A stretch of DNA of 64,000 bases from Diadema setosum (taxonomy: Eukaryota > Echinodermata > Echinoidea > Diadematoida > Diadematidae), in assembly GCA_033980235.1 (NCBI GenBank), contig CM067069.1:37137992-37201991 (forward strand), in the 5' to 3' direction. Under the pieces are notes generated by a model. It saw nothing but the letters and a program-made list of their open reading frames with translations, had not been told where the DNA came from and did not search any database. This document shows, piece by piece, positions 24,537 to 63,602 of the stretch. How positions within the stretch are numbered: position 1 is the stretch's first letter; each line of letters starts with the position of its first letter. Both the position numbers and the translations under genes were made by a program.

Positions 24537-25154
24537 GTATGTCTGGTATGCCCCCATATAGTTTAATGTTAGAAAAGATATACGTGTACTGTATTCTACA
24601 TGATTGACATTGTAAATTGTAACTGTTTGTTTAGTAAGTAGATTAGAAGAACAGACCCAGCTCGCTCACAAAGTGAGCGGCTACTCCGGCCGCAGCAAGC
24701 AAGCGGGAGCGTCCCGGCCGTGGCCTGGCCCGTCGGCCGGCGCTTACAAGTTAAACTACTAGTACTACTCGTAGTAGTCTAGTAGTAGATCAAGTAGCAG
24801 TCTACTAGTAGTTATAGTAGTCTACTAGTAGTAGTAGATGCTCTACTACTAGTAGTAGTACTATTACCACTACGGCACTAGGTCTAGTAGACTAGTAAGT
24901 AGTAATAGCAGAATCTTTGGTAGTAGTACAGAGGCTAGTTCTACACTCTAACGCCTAAACGATTAGGGGGATATGTTGTTACAGCCATACAGGGTGGGTC
25001 ATGGCTGAAAAAAAAGGTCTAACCAGTTTCCCATAGTCAGTTTCTGCAATATTTGTTATCAGTAATTTAGATGCGCCATTTTCTAAGAAAAAACGATACC
25101 AAGAATGATCGTCAATTTTGGTCGAGTAGTTTTTTGTTTTATGCTAAAAATCAT

Positions 25155-25640
25155 ACTGTGGAAGGAAGCCCAAACGCCGTGCTTATCTACCGATGAATGC
25201 CACGGTGGGGCTGGATTCACGAGTAGGTCTAGCGTTAGGCCTATAAGGCAGGCGAGTCGCCGTAGTATTAGTACAGACACGCAGTGGTGGTGGGGCTATC
25301 GTGAAATAGGCCCCACCTGGCCCCACCGCAGTGCGCGTGCACCGTACCCGTGCGTTTATAGCAAGCAAGGGTAGGTCCTCCTAGGGTTTAGGGTTAGGTA
25401 GGGTTGTATTTATGGTTAAATTGGCCGTTAAATTAGTCGAGGGCCATATCATGAAGTCATTTTCGCCGCATTCACGAGTATTGACTGTGGAAGGCAGCCC
25501 CACCGCCGTGCTTACCTACCGAGATGAACGCCACACGGTGGGGCTGAATTCATGAGTATTTAAACAGGCGAGTCGCCGTAGTATTACTACAAATGTATTT
25601 ATAGTACGGACACGCAGTGTTGGGGCCTATTTCACGAGTT
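25155..25640. repeat. Diverged direct repeat inside the 2.6-kb element
   Basis: 25157-25300 and 25487-25640 share TGTGGAAGG, CGCCGTGCTTA, GGTGGGGCTG and GGCGAGTCGCCGTAGTATTA in the same order, with insertions. Confidence 0.7.
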
Positions 25641-25920
25641 TGCCGAAAATAATGGATATCCAAGCGTACCACAGTTGTAATCTGTATTATTGGCAGTATT
25701 AAATCGTATACAGTTCATTAAATATTCTTTTGTCTAAAGGCTTAGCCAATGACAATAGTGCAGCGCAGCACCTGCTATGCGCTCGCTAGCTCACTCCCCG
25801 GCCCCCGCCAGCGCTAGCCAGTGCAGCCGCCGGCCGGCTGTCGCTGCGCTGCGCTAGCATAGCCTTGCCAGCTCGCTGGCTATGGCTAGACTGACTGGTT
25901 GAACGACTCCGTTCTTAGAC

Positions 25921-26233
25921 GGTAAGCACTATTTGGGCACCCGTCCCGCTTCATCATGAATATTCATCAGGCAGTAAGATACTGTACTAGTAAATGGCAG
26001 AACGCTGGATACATGCAAAACGTATGGCCGGGAAATGTAAAAATCTCGAAAAATTGCATCAACGGGGAATGTTAAAACGTCTCTCCGGGAGATGGAAAAA
26101 TGTTCAGTTTTGCCGAGAAATGTAAAAACACTGCCGGGAAATGAAAAAAATATGTATTTCAACGGTATTACGGATACATGTAGATGATGAATATTCATGA
26201 TGAAGCGGGACGGGTGCCCAGATAGTGCTTACC
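25921..26233. mobile_element. 313-bp MULE-like inverted-repeat element with 9-bp target duplication
   Basis: TTCTTAGAC at 25912-25920 and 26234-26242 flanks ends reading GGTAAGCACTAT and its inverse. Arms are about 50 bp and nearly perfect. Inside are repeats of GCCGGGAAATG followed by A-rich sequence. A 9-bp duplication is typical of Mutator-like elements. Nested in the 2.6-kb element, so younger than it. Confidence 0.8.
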
Positions 26234-26649
26234 TTCTTAGACGTCATCACAATTTAGAAGTGATAGTGCGCCGCATGCGGCGAAAGTATAGCAAGTTTTC
26301 CAAAACCGAGGAAATTGCATCCATTATGTTAACAAATATAGAACAAAATTCAGAACAGTAAAAAACCCCGCACAACCATAGAATTACTTAGAGTTTAACA
26401 TTTAATATTATTACATCATTGAGAAAAAAATGCCTAAACCATTTTATTAGGTCTTTAACTAGGTCACTTGATAGTACACAGTGCAATGCACTTTCACTTC
26501 AGTGCCGCGCGGTGCGCGCAGCAAATTCATTGTTTTGTCATCTACGCGCACATGTAGCCTAAGCCCTAAGGATACCTAAAGACAGCTAAAACGGTTTCAG
26601 ATGTGGAATAAAATGGGAATTTCTAGGACCATAGATGTGGAATATAAAG

Positions 26650-26805
26650 CAAATAATCAATTTTTAGTTTCAGGAAATAAGACAAACTATCACTTCCTCG
26701 GAGATCTTTCCTCAGCTGCGCTTCGGAAAGATAGCAACATCCAGATCGCCTCGGAAGTGATAGTTTGTCCCATCACCTTCACCAACGTTGATTATTTGCT
26801 TACTA
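26650..26805. mobile_element. Small foldback element
   Basis: GACAAACTATCACTTCC and its inverse GGAAGTGATAGTTTGTC, with outer AAATAATCAA and TTGATTATTT, form a near-palindrome around about 26728. Confidence 0.6.
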
Positions 26806-28572
26806 TCATGATGATAATTGCACTTAAAAAATGGAACTTCAGAGCACTCACGATTTAGTCCAGCCCTGTTGAGTGTAAAATTCTAAAAAAAGACCGATGA
26901 CGAGGTATAATGTTTATGGGTTTGGTGGTACTTGGCCCTGTCTTCCCATGTTTTTTTTTTATGAAAAGCGTGCGTGCCTTCGACTTGTTACCGGTATATT
27001 ATGTTAAGAATAATTTGATTCCCTCTACTTTCTAAAAGGAATGAGAAGAAAAAGTATTAATGGGCAGAGTTTGAGGTACGGGTGCCATAGACGAAGCGAA
27101 CCAAAAAACAAACAAACAAACAAACAAACAAACTGACACGAACACACTTAAGAAACACGTACATAATACGAACATTTGCACATGTGCTCATATTATGAGA
27201 ACACAATTTTATATATGACACTCTTCACAATTTTATGTGCAGTTTATATTGGGAATGTATAATTATAAAAGGAAATACAGTAAACAAACACATATTTGCA
27301 AAGACTGGCATCGTATGTGTTTGTGTAAGTGTTTAGTAGAGGATTACATCGCTCATATGAATGTGTTGAGAGTATATAGGTCAGCGCTAAAACTTCAAAA
27401 CATTTTTTCTTATTTTTTTTACTGGTATTCAAATTGTTTTCAAGTCTAGATCATTATAAAAGACACCCTATTGGTTCATTCTAAATTATACCAAATGCAT
27501 CTCTCCATCTTTGTTACTTTTGTTCTGTCTGCTTTACTTTGTTTAATGTAGTAGCATAATGTATGTTTCATAGATTTCACTTATTTGTGTATTCCATCTG
27601 TTACTTTCATTAGGTATTCTTAATTCGACTCTGAATCGATGTTTGTTTATATTGGACTCTACAAAGGAGATCGTGATATTTGTCTCAAGCCTTTGCCCTT
27701 CTCTGTGAACTTTCCGTCAGATTTTACACATTTTTGACATTCCTTACTCTGTTTATACTGAATAATCTTTTCCCCGTATTATACTTTGATGACTTTGGTA
27801 CGACAGAATAAGAAGACTCAAAAGACACCCTTGAGAGTGAGACCATTAAGGTCCAACAGACCGTGGAGAGTGTCAGGTAGGGCTGTCAATAGGACCTCTT
27901 TAAAGGTGAATCCAACGTAGGGATTTCACTGGCCAAATCATTAAACTGAAGGATATCCAGCAATTGATCCAGAACGAACTACTAGGCATGGCTCACGCAA
28001 CCATTTTTGGGTAGACTGTATAGAAACGCACTTAAAGCCCAAACAAAGTTCTGGTACGCCTGCAAAAGTTGTCAAATTTTGCTCCAAAATGTGAACGTAT
28101 GCCTAGGAAATGTGCGGAATGACGCTGTAATAACAAGATATTCGATGGGTAACGACGAAAATGGGAAATATTAACCAAAAACGTTCAGTCTCAGAACTTA
28201 CCCGAACGGGGTCAGGCTAGACTCGGACTCGGGGATAACTCGGCTTCGCTTTGACGGCGGGATGAGTTGTAATGGTTGTCCCTCTGATTGTACAGTGTTG
28301 TCCTAGTACAGGGGAGCGGCCTGTATAAACTAGCGCTTCGTGTTCTAGCTACTCGCAGTAATGGTCCGAGTTGTTACAACGCGCGCATCAAAAACCTCTT
28401 TTGCGCGCATGCAAAATTACTGTGCGCCTATCAAGCACCTCTAAAACAATCAAAGGCGCTTGATAAACAACAACAAAAACTCCAAAGACCGCGCGTCTCA
28501 CGACTGAGGACCGCGCGCTGTCATTTTTGTTTTGTTTTGTACAGGATTACGTTAGCATACACTTTCCTGTCC
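26806..28572. other. Intergenic, no gene recognised
   Basis: AT-rich DNA with a short (CAAA)n run near 27106. Near 28200-28500 base composition becomes more CpG-rich. No exon with matching splice sites found. Confidence 0.45.
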
Positions 28573-28872
28573 ATTCAGTTAGGCCTCATTATGCAGTGGC
28601 CAGTAGAATGTGGCGATCACTTACTGCGTGTAAATTGTCTGAAGTAGGGTCGAATTTTTCCCGAGATCGAGTTAGTCTGGAGCCTTCTGGAATAAAAGTC
28701 GGTTTTCCTACTATTATTATTTTTCTCAAAATACTCCAAACCGACTCATCATTCCGGCAAACCGTGTCAGCCAGGTAAGTTTCTTGGTGGACTCTTTCGA
28801 TATATTGCAAGCAAAAATGAAATGGTGCTAGACGGGTTCTCAAGCACTTACCGAAACTTAGTTTTCACTTTA
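28573..28872 (+). repeat. ~300-bp dispersed repeat, copy 2
   Basis: Matches 23088-23391. Here the right end runs into TTTAAATGAGTGC, with no TTAA element next to it. Confidence 0.8.
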
Positions 28873-29320
28873 AATGAGTGCATCGCAACAATGAATGTAC
28901 CACATCGTTGAGTCGGCAGCTCCCCCTTGTTGTGGCGCTACAGCTGGGGTGGAACTTCAAGTTGCTTTTTTATTTTCATCGAAGTAGGTGTAGATCTCTC
29001 GGCGTACAGTCAACGTGCCAGTGGCGTTGACCCCAAGAAGTGGTGCCTACCACGGACAAGCTGTATCGAGAACCATTCGTACAGGACAGATGCTTCATTC
29101 ATACGCTTTTCAATTGCGCTTTACGAACGTAGGACTGAAGTAATGGATGATCATTAGTAAATCGGGAGGCATAGGAAAACTTTTGTAGATCACACTGATC
29201 CAGAAACGATTCTTCGACCAGCTGAGCGTGGCTGTCGATACAATGGGTACTACTACTGGGTACAAACACAAAAATCGCGGGCAGGTGGAAACGTCAGCGT
29301 ACTCGTGTGACCTCGGGGTC

Positions 29321-29425
29321 ATGCGAGCTATTCTGTTGTTAACCCTCCTTCATCAATGCATGGGATTATCACATGAAGGCCTTCTCGAAGGGAAGTGTTT
29401 TACTCCATCTGTAGATTATGACCAG
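29321..29425 (+). CDS. Candidate signal-peptide first exon of the M8 metalloprotease gene
   Basis: The ATG at 29321 gives MRAILLLTLLHQCMGLSHEG, a good signal peptide, then LLEGKCFTPSVDYDQ, and ends at a strong donor (CAG/GTGAGT) in phase 0. It is the only convincing secretory start upstream of the metalloprotease exons on this strand. The next recognised exon (35713) would need phase 2 with its best acceptor. Either one exon is missing in between, or the alternative acceptor at TCGAG/AGGATG (phase 0) is used. It could also belong to another gene. Confidence 0.4.
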
Positions 29426-32400
29426 GTGAGTGTATGGGGACTATAACGGTGGTCCTTATGTGACTGTTTTCGTCGTCATCTTCTAGCTTTTTTTTTCCCC
29501 CGTCATTTTTTCAAGACTCAAGACTTATCAACTCTCCTTTGTTAGAATACCAAAGCAATTTAGAGCCATGTAAATACTACAAAGTGATACTGCAATCGCT
29601 GTTATATATATGGGCCGTGACGCGAGAAAAGGGCCCTTAGCTCTGGTCAACGCGCACAAACGCCAGAAAACGGCGCGGAAGTTAAGTTTGACAAAGCAAT
29701 ACGCGCAATCCAAAAGATTTCAGCTCGTTGTTCACCTTTCCTTCACGTGGAGTCAGCTCGAATCAACCTTATCAACCCGTCCACAACGTCTTTTTCTACG
29801 GCGCCTGCAGTATTTTGATTATCTGTCTCAAGGTGAACATCAACATATTGGATCCCCAATGATGAAATGGTAAGAAAAACATACACTGAATTTGATGTCA
29901 AATTCATGGAAAAAATGTTCGAATTTCGTGCTCGGCCCGGTCAGGCCTGTGCTCAGCGCAATCCCAATCTTTCAATTTTTTTGTTGGGGATCTGCTGACG
30001 CTATCAAACATTTCCGTAGTAGTAACGTGTTAAGCCTACATTGTGTCTGACGATGCGTAGATGTATGACATCGTTACATTTATCTTAACGCTCCTTTCAT
30101 ATAAAATGTCGAAATAAGCTACAGCCAGTGTTCACACTGTCCTCAGCAATCCTGTGTTTTAGCGGTAAGGATAATTTCGGAGTGCTTTAGTTCAGGCAAC
30201 AACGTAAACTGCATCATGCATGTGGTTCAGCTTTGTCTGACTTGTTCAAGTGTAACGTTAGGTTTCTGCACCCAAAGGCAAACAAGGTTGGGTCTACTTG
30301 AGATTGTGACATTTTGTGTAATGTCATTGTCAGCAAGATAGTTCTACAACTAACGTTACATTTTTTCCTTGACAGTTATACTGCATAACTAAATTCTACA
30401 TTGGTAAATCAAACTAGGTCTTAATACTTATTAATAGTCTTAATTAGATACCGGGTTGTTCTACTATGTATCAACTTTTTTTTTAAATCCGAAAAACAAT
30501 AATGGGACTAGCGTACTAACCAGTTAGAACCTTAATGAGGCTGAAGTATCAAAGGGCAAGCCAAAAGACAAAATCAGTTCTCTCATATTTTCCACAAAAG
30601 ACTCTAACGCTAAGTGCTAAACTTTGGTTACAAAGACATCTCATCGACACACTATATAGTATTAGAAGTATTACCATTACATTTGTTATTCTGGTACTGT
30701 AGAATTAGGCCTATTCATAATAAGTGTTCATTGTCAACATATGTTTCAGAGCATTGTTATAGGAGTTTTTGGGTAGGTACTCACTGTCTAAATGCCAAGG
30801 GGAGATTATTCTCCAGATTTCATGTAATGATTTAGTGACTGTGAAGGTTCTTTCACCTGTCATATCTCTGATCATTGGGTGTAGTACCGGTATTCATTTC
30901 TTCTTTTTCTTTCTTTCCAATTGAAATAAATAATTGTTGTAATACATCACTGGCAGAACACAACAACAGTCCACAAAGTTGGCATCTATACCACTATTTT
31001 GATTTTTTAAAATCCCACTGTACAGTCCACCTCTCAAACCCACATTAATCAGACTAAGCATTTGTTCTCATATTTCAGGGCAGAATAAAAAATTGGCTGT
31101 GCTAGTATTCCTGAACAAGAAGACAACCCTGGGCTGCACACAGAACTGGAACAGAACCGTCAGATGGAGAGGAGACGTACTTGGTGTCTGGTAGATAAAG
31201 GATTTGGCAGGAGCAAACAACTAATTGCAGGTTTGTATTGTGCTGTGCATCAGCTAATTGCATTGATAGTATCGAATGTTGAGTTTAGTAACAACCTTAT
31301 GACTGTAAAGTAGAACTGTAACTATAATTTGAATTTAACAAAAAAATATCATTTGTTGTTATGGCCTATCCTTTTCATTTACTATGAATACCTGGATCTA
31401 TGAACCAAATCAGAAGACATAATCATACAGTCATAATGTATTTTTGGTAATTGCATAAAATGCTTTGTATTAAGATGCATCTTGCACTGGCTGATGAGGT
31501 ATAGAACTAATTCATTGAGTTTACGTTTCAAATCTGATTTAATCTGTTTTAATCACTCCATTTCTGTAACCTGCATGGTTCCTTTTCTTCTGCAATGACA
31601 CTCTAGTATTGAGTATGACCTTAAACCTTCGAAGAAATAGAATAATACATTGTATCAACATTCAAACTATTCATGATTTTCAGGTCTGACTGTGACAGCC
31701 TTGAGGAGTTTTCAACAGTTTCAAAAGTCGTGGACAAGTCATCTTCCTTCACGATTCTGGTGGGGTTGGCAATTGTAAGACTGGAAGGCGTACCTGTCCC
31801 GTTTACAGGGAGCTGTCTGAGATCAGAAAGTTTTCGTACTTTCACTTCTACCATGTTCAGCCAGGAATTGTTTGTGTGAGGGAACACCTCTGGGATAACG
31901 AAAAAAGAAAGAAAAACTATAATTGGGTTTACTCAAGACAGTTGGAGTGGTTCCTCAAAACAAGCATTTACCCATCCAGGCTGATATCTACTAGATCAAC
32001 ACTCGACAGAGCGCTATAAATATTTTCAAGCACATCAGTCCTTTCCTCTTCCAAGATGTCACCTGCCCCCAGTCCGAGAGACTGAGGCCTCATGATAGAG
32101 CTATGAAGTGTCATCCTCAACTTATTGGCATACTTGTCCAATTTATGTTTCCTACTGTATTTCACTCTTAGAGCAGATACTGGTATTGCCCTTTGGTTTG
32201 GAAACTTGGATCATGGTTGACAATAATATGTTTCGCCCCATGCATGTATGCAGCATATATGCTGCACATTATCATAACCTACAAATGTACTCGAGTACAG
32301 CTGGTTTAGCTTAAAAAATTCCACCCTATACTGAATGTCGTTGGCGAGAAGGCAGGTGTGATTATCATGCCCTCAAGACACTGCTAGCTGTGGAAGACTA

Positions 32401-33989
32401 TTAATACTCATGGCATATCAGTACTCTGCTATGAATTTACGGGTAACAATTTCAAATGCATCTTCAGATAACTTAACATTCTTAGGTTTTCTTCCAGTAG
32501 TTACCATATCCTTTATGTATTGTCTTTTGTTGACATGTGTTTATGAATGACACAATGCAATTGCAAGTATTCATAGTTGACTTGTTCAAAAAAGTTATAA
32601 GCATAGAAGTTTCCTCTTCACTTCCACCGTTTTTGCTATCAGCTTACCAATAATGTGCAAATGATATTGTGATTTAATCAGCTCATGTATTAGTAGACTG
32701 TGGTCGATATCAATTTGAAAGTCAGTCTTTTTAGTGAGCCCAAGAGAGAAAAACTTGTATGTAGCTAGCCTCATCCTGAAGCAGTTGACATACATGTTTC
32801 TTCTTTTCTGTTTTTCTGTGTCTAATACCAGGGGGAAAAGGATACATATGATGACTTACTATTCTTCACATGTAGCTGAGCTTGGGCTGATATGAATGTA
32901 ACGTGATTACTGTAATTTCATCAGGGTATGGGAAGCATGGAAACCAACAGAAATCTCACTTAAAACTTTCCACTTGAGAATCACTGGATCTTTTTCGTGA
33001 GTACAACTGTAGATGTTACTCTTTCTTCGGGGGTATGGCAAGTATTTCATAACATTTTTCTTTGAGTGGTTCACAATACACAAGCTTGCTTTTTAGTGGA
33101 CCTCTCAGTTCTTATTTTTTTTCTCAATTGAAACATAACTGTATTTTTTTTTGCCAGTATGCATACATATATCTTTATCTGTATCATTTATCCTCTGCGA
33201 AGTCGAATGTATACGTTTATGATATAGTTCCTGATTTATTCTGTGTTGTGTTTTGTTGGAAAAAGAAGAATGAAGAAAAGGGAATTGAATTGAATTATCT
33301 ACACTTCATCATGCATTGTCTTTGATGGAGTTGAGATCCATGAAGTGGTATGAGAAGAGATTAAAGTGTTGCAAGTGCAATAACTCTTTACTCCAACAAA
33401 TTCCATATGGAGCATGTGCCTACAATTCTATATGTATTCTTTTTCATTTTCATTTTGATATTGTCTTGGAAGTATGTATGAATATGTATGTTACAGTTTT
33501 GTTTGCATAGTGCATGCTGTGTACCGGTACTTCTTTGTACATATGTGTGTATGCGTGTGTGTTTTTGCACATGGAGGCCTATGTTGAATGAATGAATGTA
33601 TAATTGGAGTACTCTTACCCTAGTGACATAATACTAGTTTACTTTTGTAATGTAATTATAGAAGAAGGGTTAAAATAGGCCATGATTAATTCCATCCTAC
33701 ATTGCAAGTATAAAATCCGCACATTTGCTACATCTAGATTGTATATTTTGCAAAAACACATTACATCTTGTATGTGTAACAATGCCGGGATGTTCCGTTA
33801 GGCCTGCACAAACATGGCTGCATTCATTTTTAACCATGGCCCTGTTCGTAGCATTTCAGCTATATCACACACCCAGCCAAACACTCATGCATGCAACTTT
33901 TTAGAATATAAAGTTTGTTTATAGACCTTTTCACATTAGGCAGAGGAACACAATAATGGCAAATACATTCAAACACATTCAAACGTTAT
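29426..33989. other. Probable intron or intergenic DNA, little recognised
   Basis: Long AT-rich stretch with no clear repeat pair. One possible minus-strand exon lies at 31971-32165. A plus-strand segment near 31080-31231 has a plausible acceptor (CATATTTCAG) and donor but no continuous frame that I can link to a neighbour. Confidence 0.4.
31971..32165 (-). CDS. Possible coding exon, function unknown
   Basis: A minus-strand ORF reads KYSRKHKLDKYANKLRMTL, then GAGDILEEERTDVLENIYS and ALSSVDLVDISLDG, with protein-like composition. It ends at a possible donor (GATGG/GTAAAT). A nearby minus-strand ORF at 31621-31890 follows a strong acceptor (TCGTTATCCCAG), but its open frame does not match the donor phase. 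No family recognised. Confidence 0.25.
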
Positions 33990-34400
33990 TTATCATACAT
34001 GTGTACAAACATGCAAGACAAACGACATGGTCCCTTATCCTCTTTCTGTCTCAGCACACACATACACTCAAGCACAGACAGACAGACACATAAACATACA
34101 ATATACATGCGCACAAGTTCACACAGAAGTACACACATACATACATACACACACCCACTTTCACATGCTGGAGAACACAAGCGTTAAACACAACAAGCGT
34201 TAAACTTGCATGACTGTATAGTTTACGTTAGACACTCACGACAAAAACATGGTCTGTTATCATCTTCCTGTCTCACTCACACACAAGCCTACACACACTC
34301 AAACACAAACAGACAGACACACAAATCTTCAATATACATACATGTAAGTAACACACAAGTACACACACACGCACACATCCACTTCTCAATCGGATACATT
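33990..34400. repeat. Diverged tandem duplication rich in CA/ACAG
   Basis: 33995-34165 and about 34206-34390 share a CGACAxxxxCATGGTC start, a CTGTCTCA block, ACAGACAGACACA and long ACACAC tracts. Simple-sequence derived. Confidence 0.6.
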
Positions 34401-34623
34401 TTGTTACCATATCCAACGACATGTTTCTCTATGCGTGTTTTATTATAAAAGCCCAAATTCGTTTAGAATTTGAAATGCTACTCTTATTTTTGTGGTTGTC
34501 ATGGCAACGATGATTTCATAAGAATACTTAATTTTTACATCATATCATCCATGACAAGACTTGGGGGAAAGATTCCAACTTTGATGAATAACGGACCCAA
34601 ACTGTGGGACTATGAGCTGTTAA

Positions 34624-34857
34624 AGGGGCACAGTGTTCCCCGTCCATGACTTACGCGCGCGCATGCATAAACGCGTTAAAAAGTGACAGGATTTGGGCAA
34701 AACATGCTTTTTTAAATTTCATAATTGGGGCACTTAGGAGTGGAATTTCAGAAAACGGTTTGCATATTTAGATACATCAGAACTCGCTCTTCAATGTGGC
34801 GGTGAAAACTCAATTTCGGTATTTTACGGCCTAAGGGCCCTTTTCTCGCGTCACGGC

Positions 34858-34868
<11 letters not shown>
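34624..34868. mobile_element. Possible TTAA-type element remnant with a shared 36-bp end
   Basis: TTAA at 34620-34623 is followed by AGGGGCACAGTGTTCCCC, similar to the end of the 23396 element. At 34831-34867 a sequence containing GGGCCCTTTTCTCGCGTCAC matches the reverse complement of 29604-29640. A (TA)n run follows. Right boundary not resolved. Confidence 0.4.
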
Positions 34869-34898
<30 letters not shown>

Positions 34899-34899
34899 T

Positions 34900-35712
34900 A
34901 TCACAATAATGATACCTTTATATATGAATATTCAAAAAGTCTAAACAAAATAATTTATTCATTATTCTTTCCATCTGTCAGGAGCTTATTAAAAGTATTA
35001 GGAATATTGTTCAGTCATGTACTCCCTTCTAAAGTGTAAAAAGAACAATTTAGAATCCAATGCATATAAGAGATACTCCGTTTTTATAGCCACAATTGAC
35101 AATGATTGATAAAGATGCGGGTTGCTTTATAGTAGTTTGTTTGTTTTGTTTTGCTTTGTCTTGTTGTTATTGTTGTTGTTGTTGTCGTCGTCGTCGTCGT
35201 TGTTTTTGGGGTCTTCCTTTAAATACTCGAGAGATACCACCGTGTATTGCAAATATGACGGCTTTGTCTGGCGCTTACTGCATGAACCCACGTGAGATGT
35301 CTTACTGACTGTGTCGTGATTCGATGTTAATTGATCTCCTTCTACAACCTGCAGTTTTTACAGCTCTATATTAACTTAGTTTCTCTGAGAACGATGTTTC
35401 CTCTTCAGAAATCGAAATTAGGTTTCTGCGTAACTAAGATACTCAAACAAGTTACCCACGACATGAAAGCTACTAGAATACGCTACGGTAACTGGGGAAA
35501 TGGCATTTTTATCCACATCTCTGAGGAATATGCTCACTAAATGTACAATGTAAAGAATTGGGTGTATTCATACTTCCCTTGGACCTAATATAATAAAATT
35601 TCGTGGTATATATAGTGTGTCTTTGACCTTGCCATAATTTTGTTTCGCCTGCTTAGCTCGTCGACCACGCACACACCCACCCCTCCGCCTCGCCTCGCGT
35701 GTCGCGTCGCAG
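34900..35712. other. No feature recognised apart from simple repeats
   Basis: Contains a GTT/GTC triplet run near 35165-35205. Just before 35713 base composition turns C-rich (CCACCCCTCCGCCTCGCC), which serves as the polypyrimidine tract of the next exon. Confidence 0.4.
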
Positions 35713-63085
<27,373 letters not shown>

Positions 63086-63349
63086 TATATTTTGTCGGCT
63101 TTATCATTTTGTGAGGTGTTCATAATCATGACAGTCACGTGACAGTGAAGATTTTAACAATGACCGGACACCGGTCTGGATGACCACTGACGCCAATCCC
63201 TTTGCAGTCGCAATGTCTTTGGGTCTTGTGGCAAAAGTGTGTAACTGTTAATGTGCAGTGGGTCTACGTCCAGCGGATCTCTACCGACTGACGACGTATT
63301 GTTTTTACTTCATGGATATGTAAAATCTTTGGGTGTAAATCGTAAATGT

Positions 63350-63355
63350 ATTAAA
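63350..63355 (+). terminator. Candidate poly(A) signal of the M8 gene
   Basis: ATTAAA about 265 bp after the stop codon. The commonest variant of AATAAA, in a plausible position. Confidence 0.4.
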
Positions 63356-63602
63356 TATGTTTAAATTTTTTAGATTATTTAAATTATTTGAATGGCATGA
63401 AACGGTTTCAGAGAAAACTTAAAGTACAATCTTACACCATGCTCTAGTTAAGGTTGGCACTAATGACTGGAATATAGTAACAGAAGAGAAGAACGAAAGA
63501 AGTCTCAGTATAATGTAGCCTACTATGGGGTAATGAAATTTAAATGCTTCCCGTATTTTCAAGCGATACTAGGAGAAGCCACATAGGTCTACACAATTTT
63601 AA

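Larger units (their letters stand above)
23833..26454 (+). mobile_element. 2.6-kb TTAA-flanked DNA transposon carrying a P2X7-like exon
   Basis: Perfect 15-bp inverted ends AGACCTAATAAAATG, flanked by TTAA at 23829-23832 and 26455-26458. The interior is CpG-rich and unlike its AT-rich surroundings. It holds a coding exon (24263-24536), TAG/CTA-rich palindromic repeats (24750-24940), a diverged direct repeat and a nested element. TTAA target duplication is known for Kolobok and piggyBac superfamilies. No transposase is visible, so it is non-autonomous, or the transposase has been lost. Confidence 0.6.

Noticed and set aside
31621..31887. 88-codon minus-strand ORF after a strong acceptor-like site
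   Set aside because: Its open frame does not match the phase of the only nearby donor (32165-31971 ORF), and no domain is recognised. Mentioned only as context.
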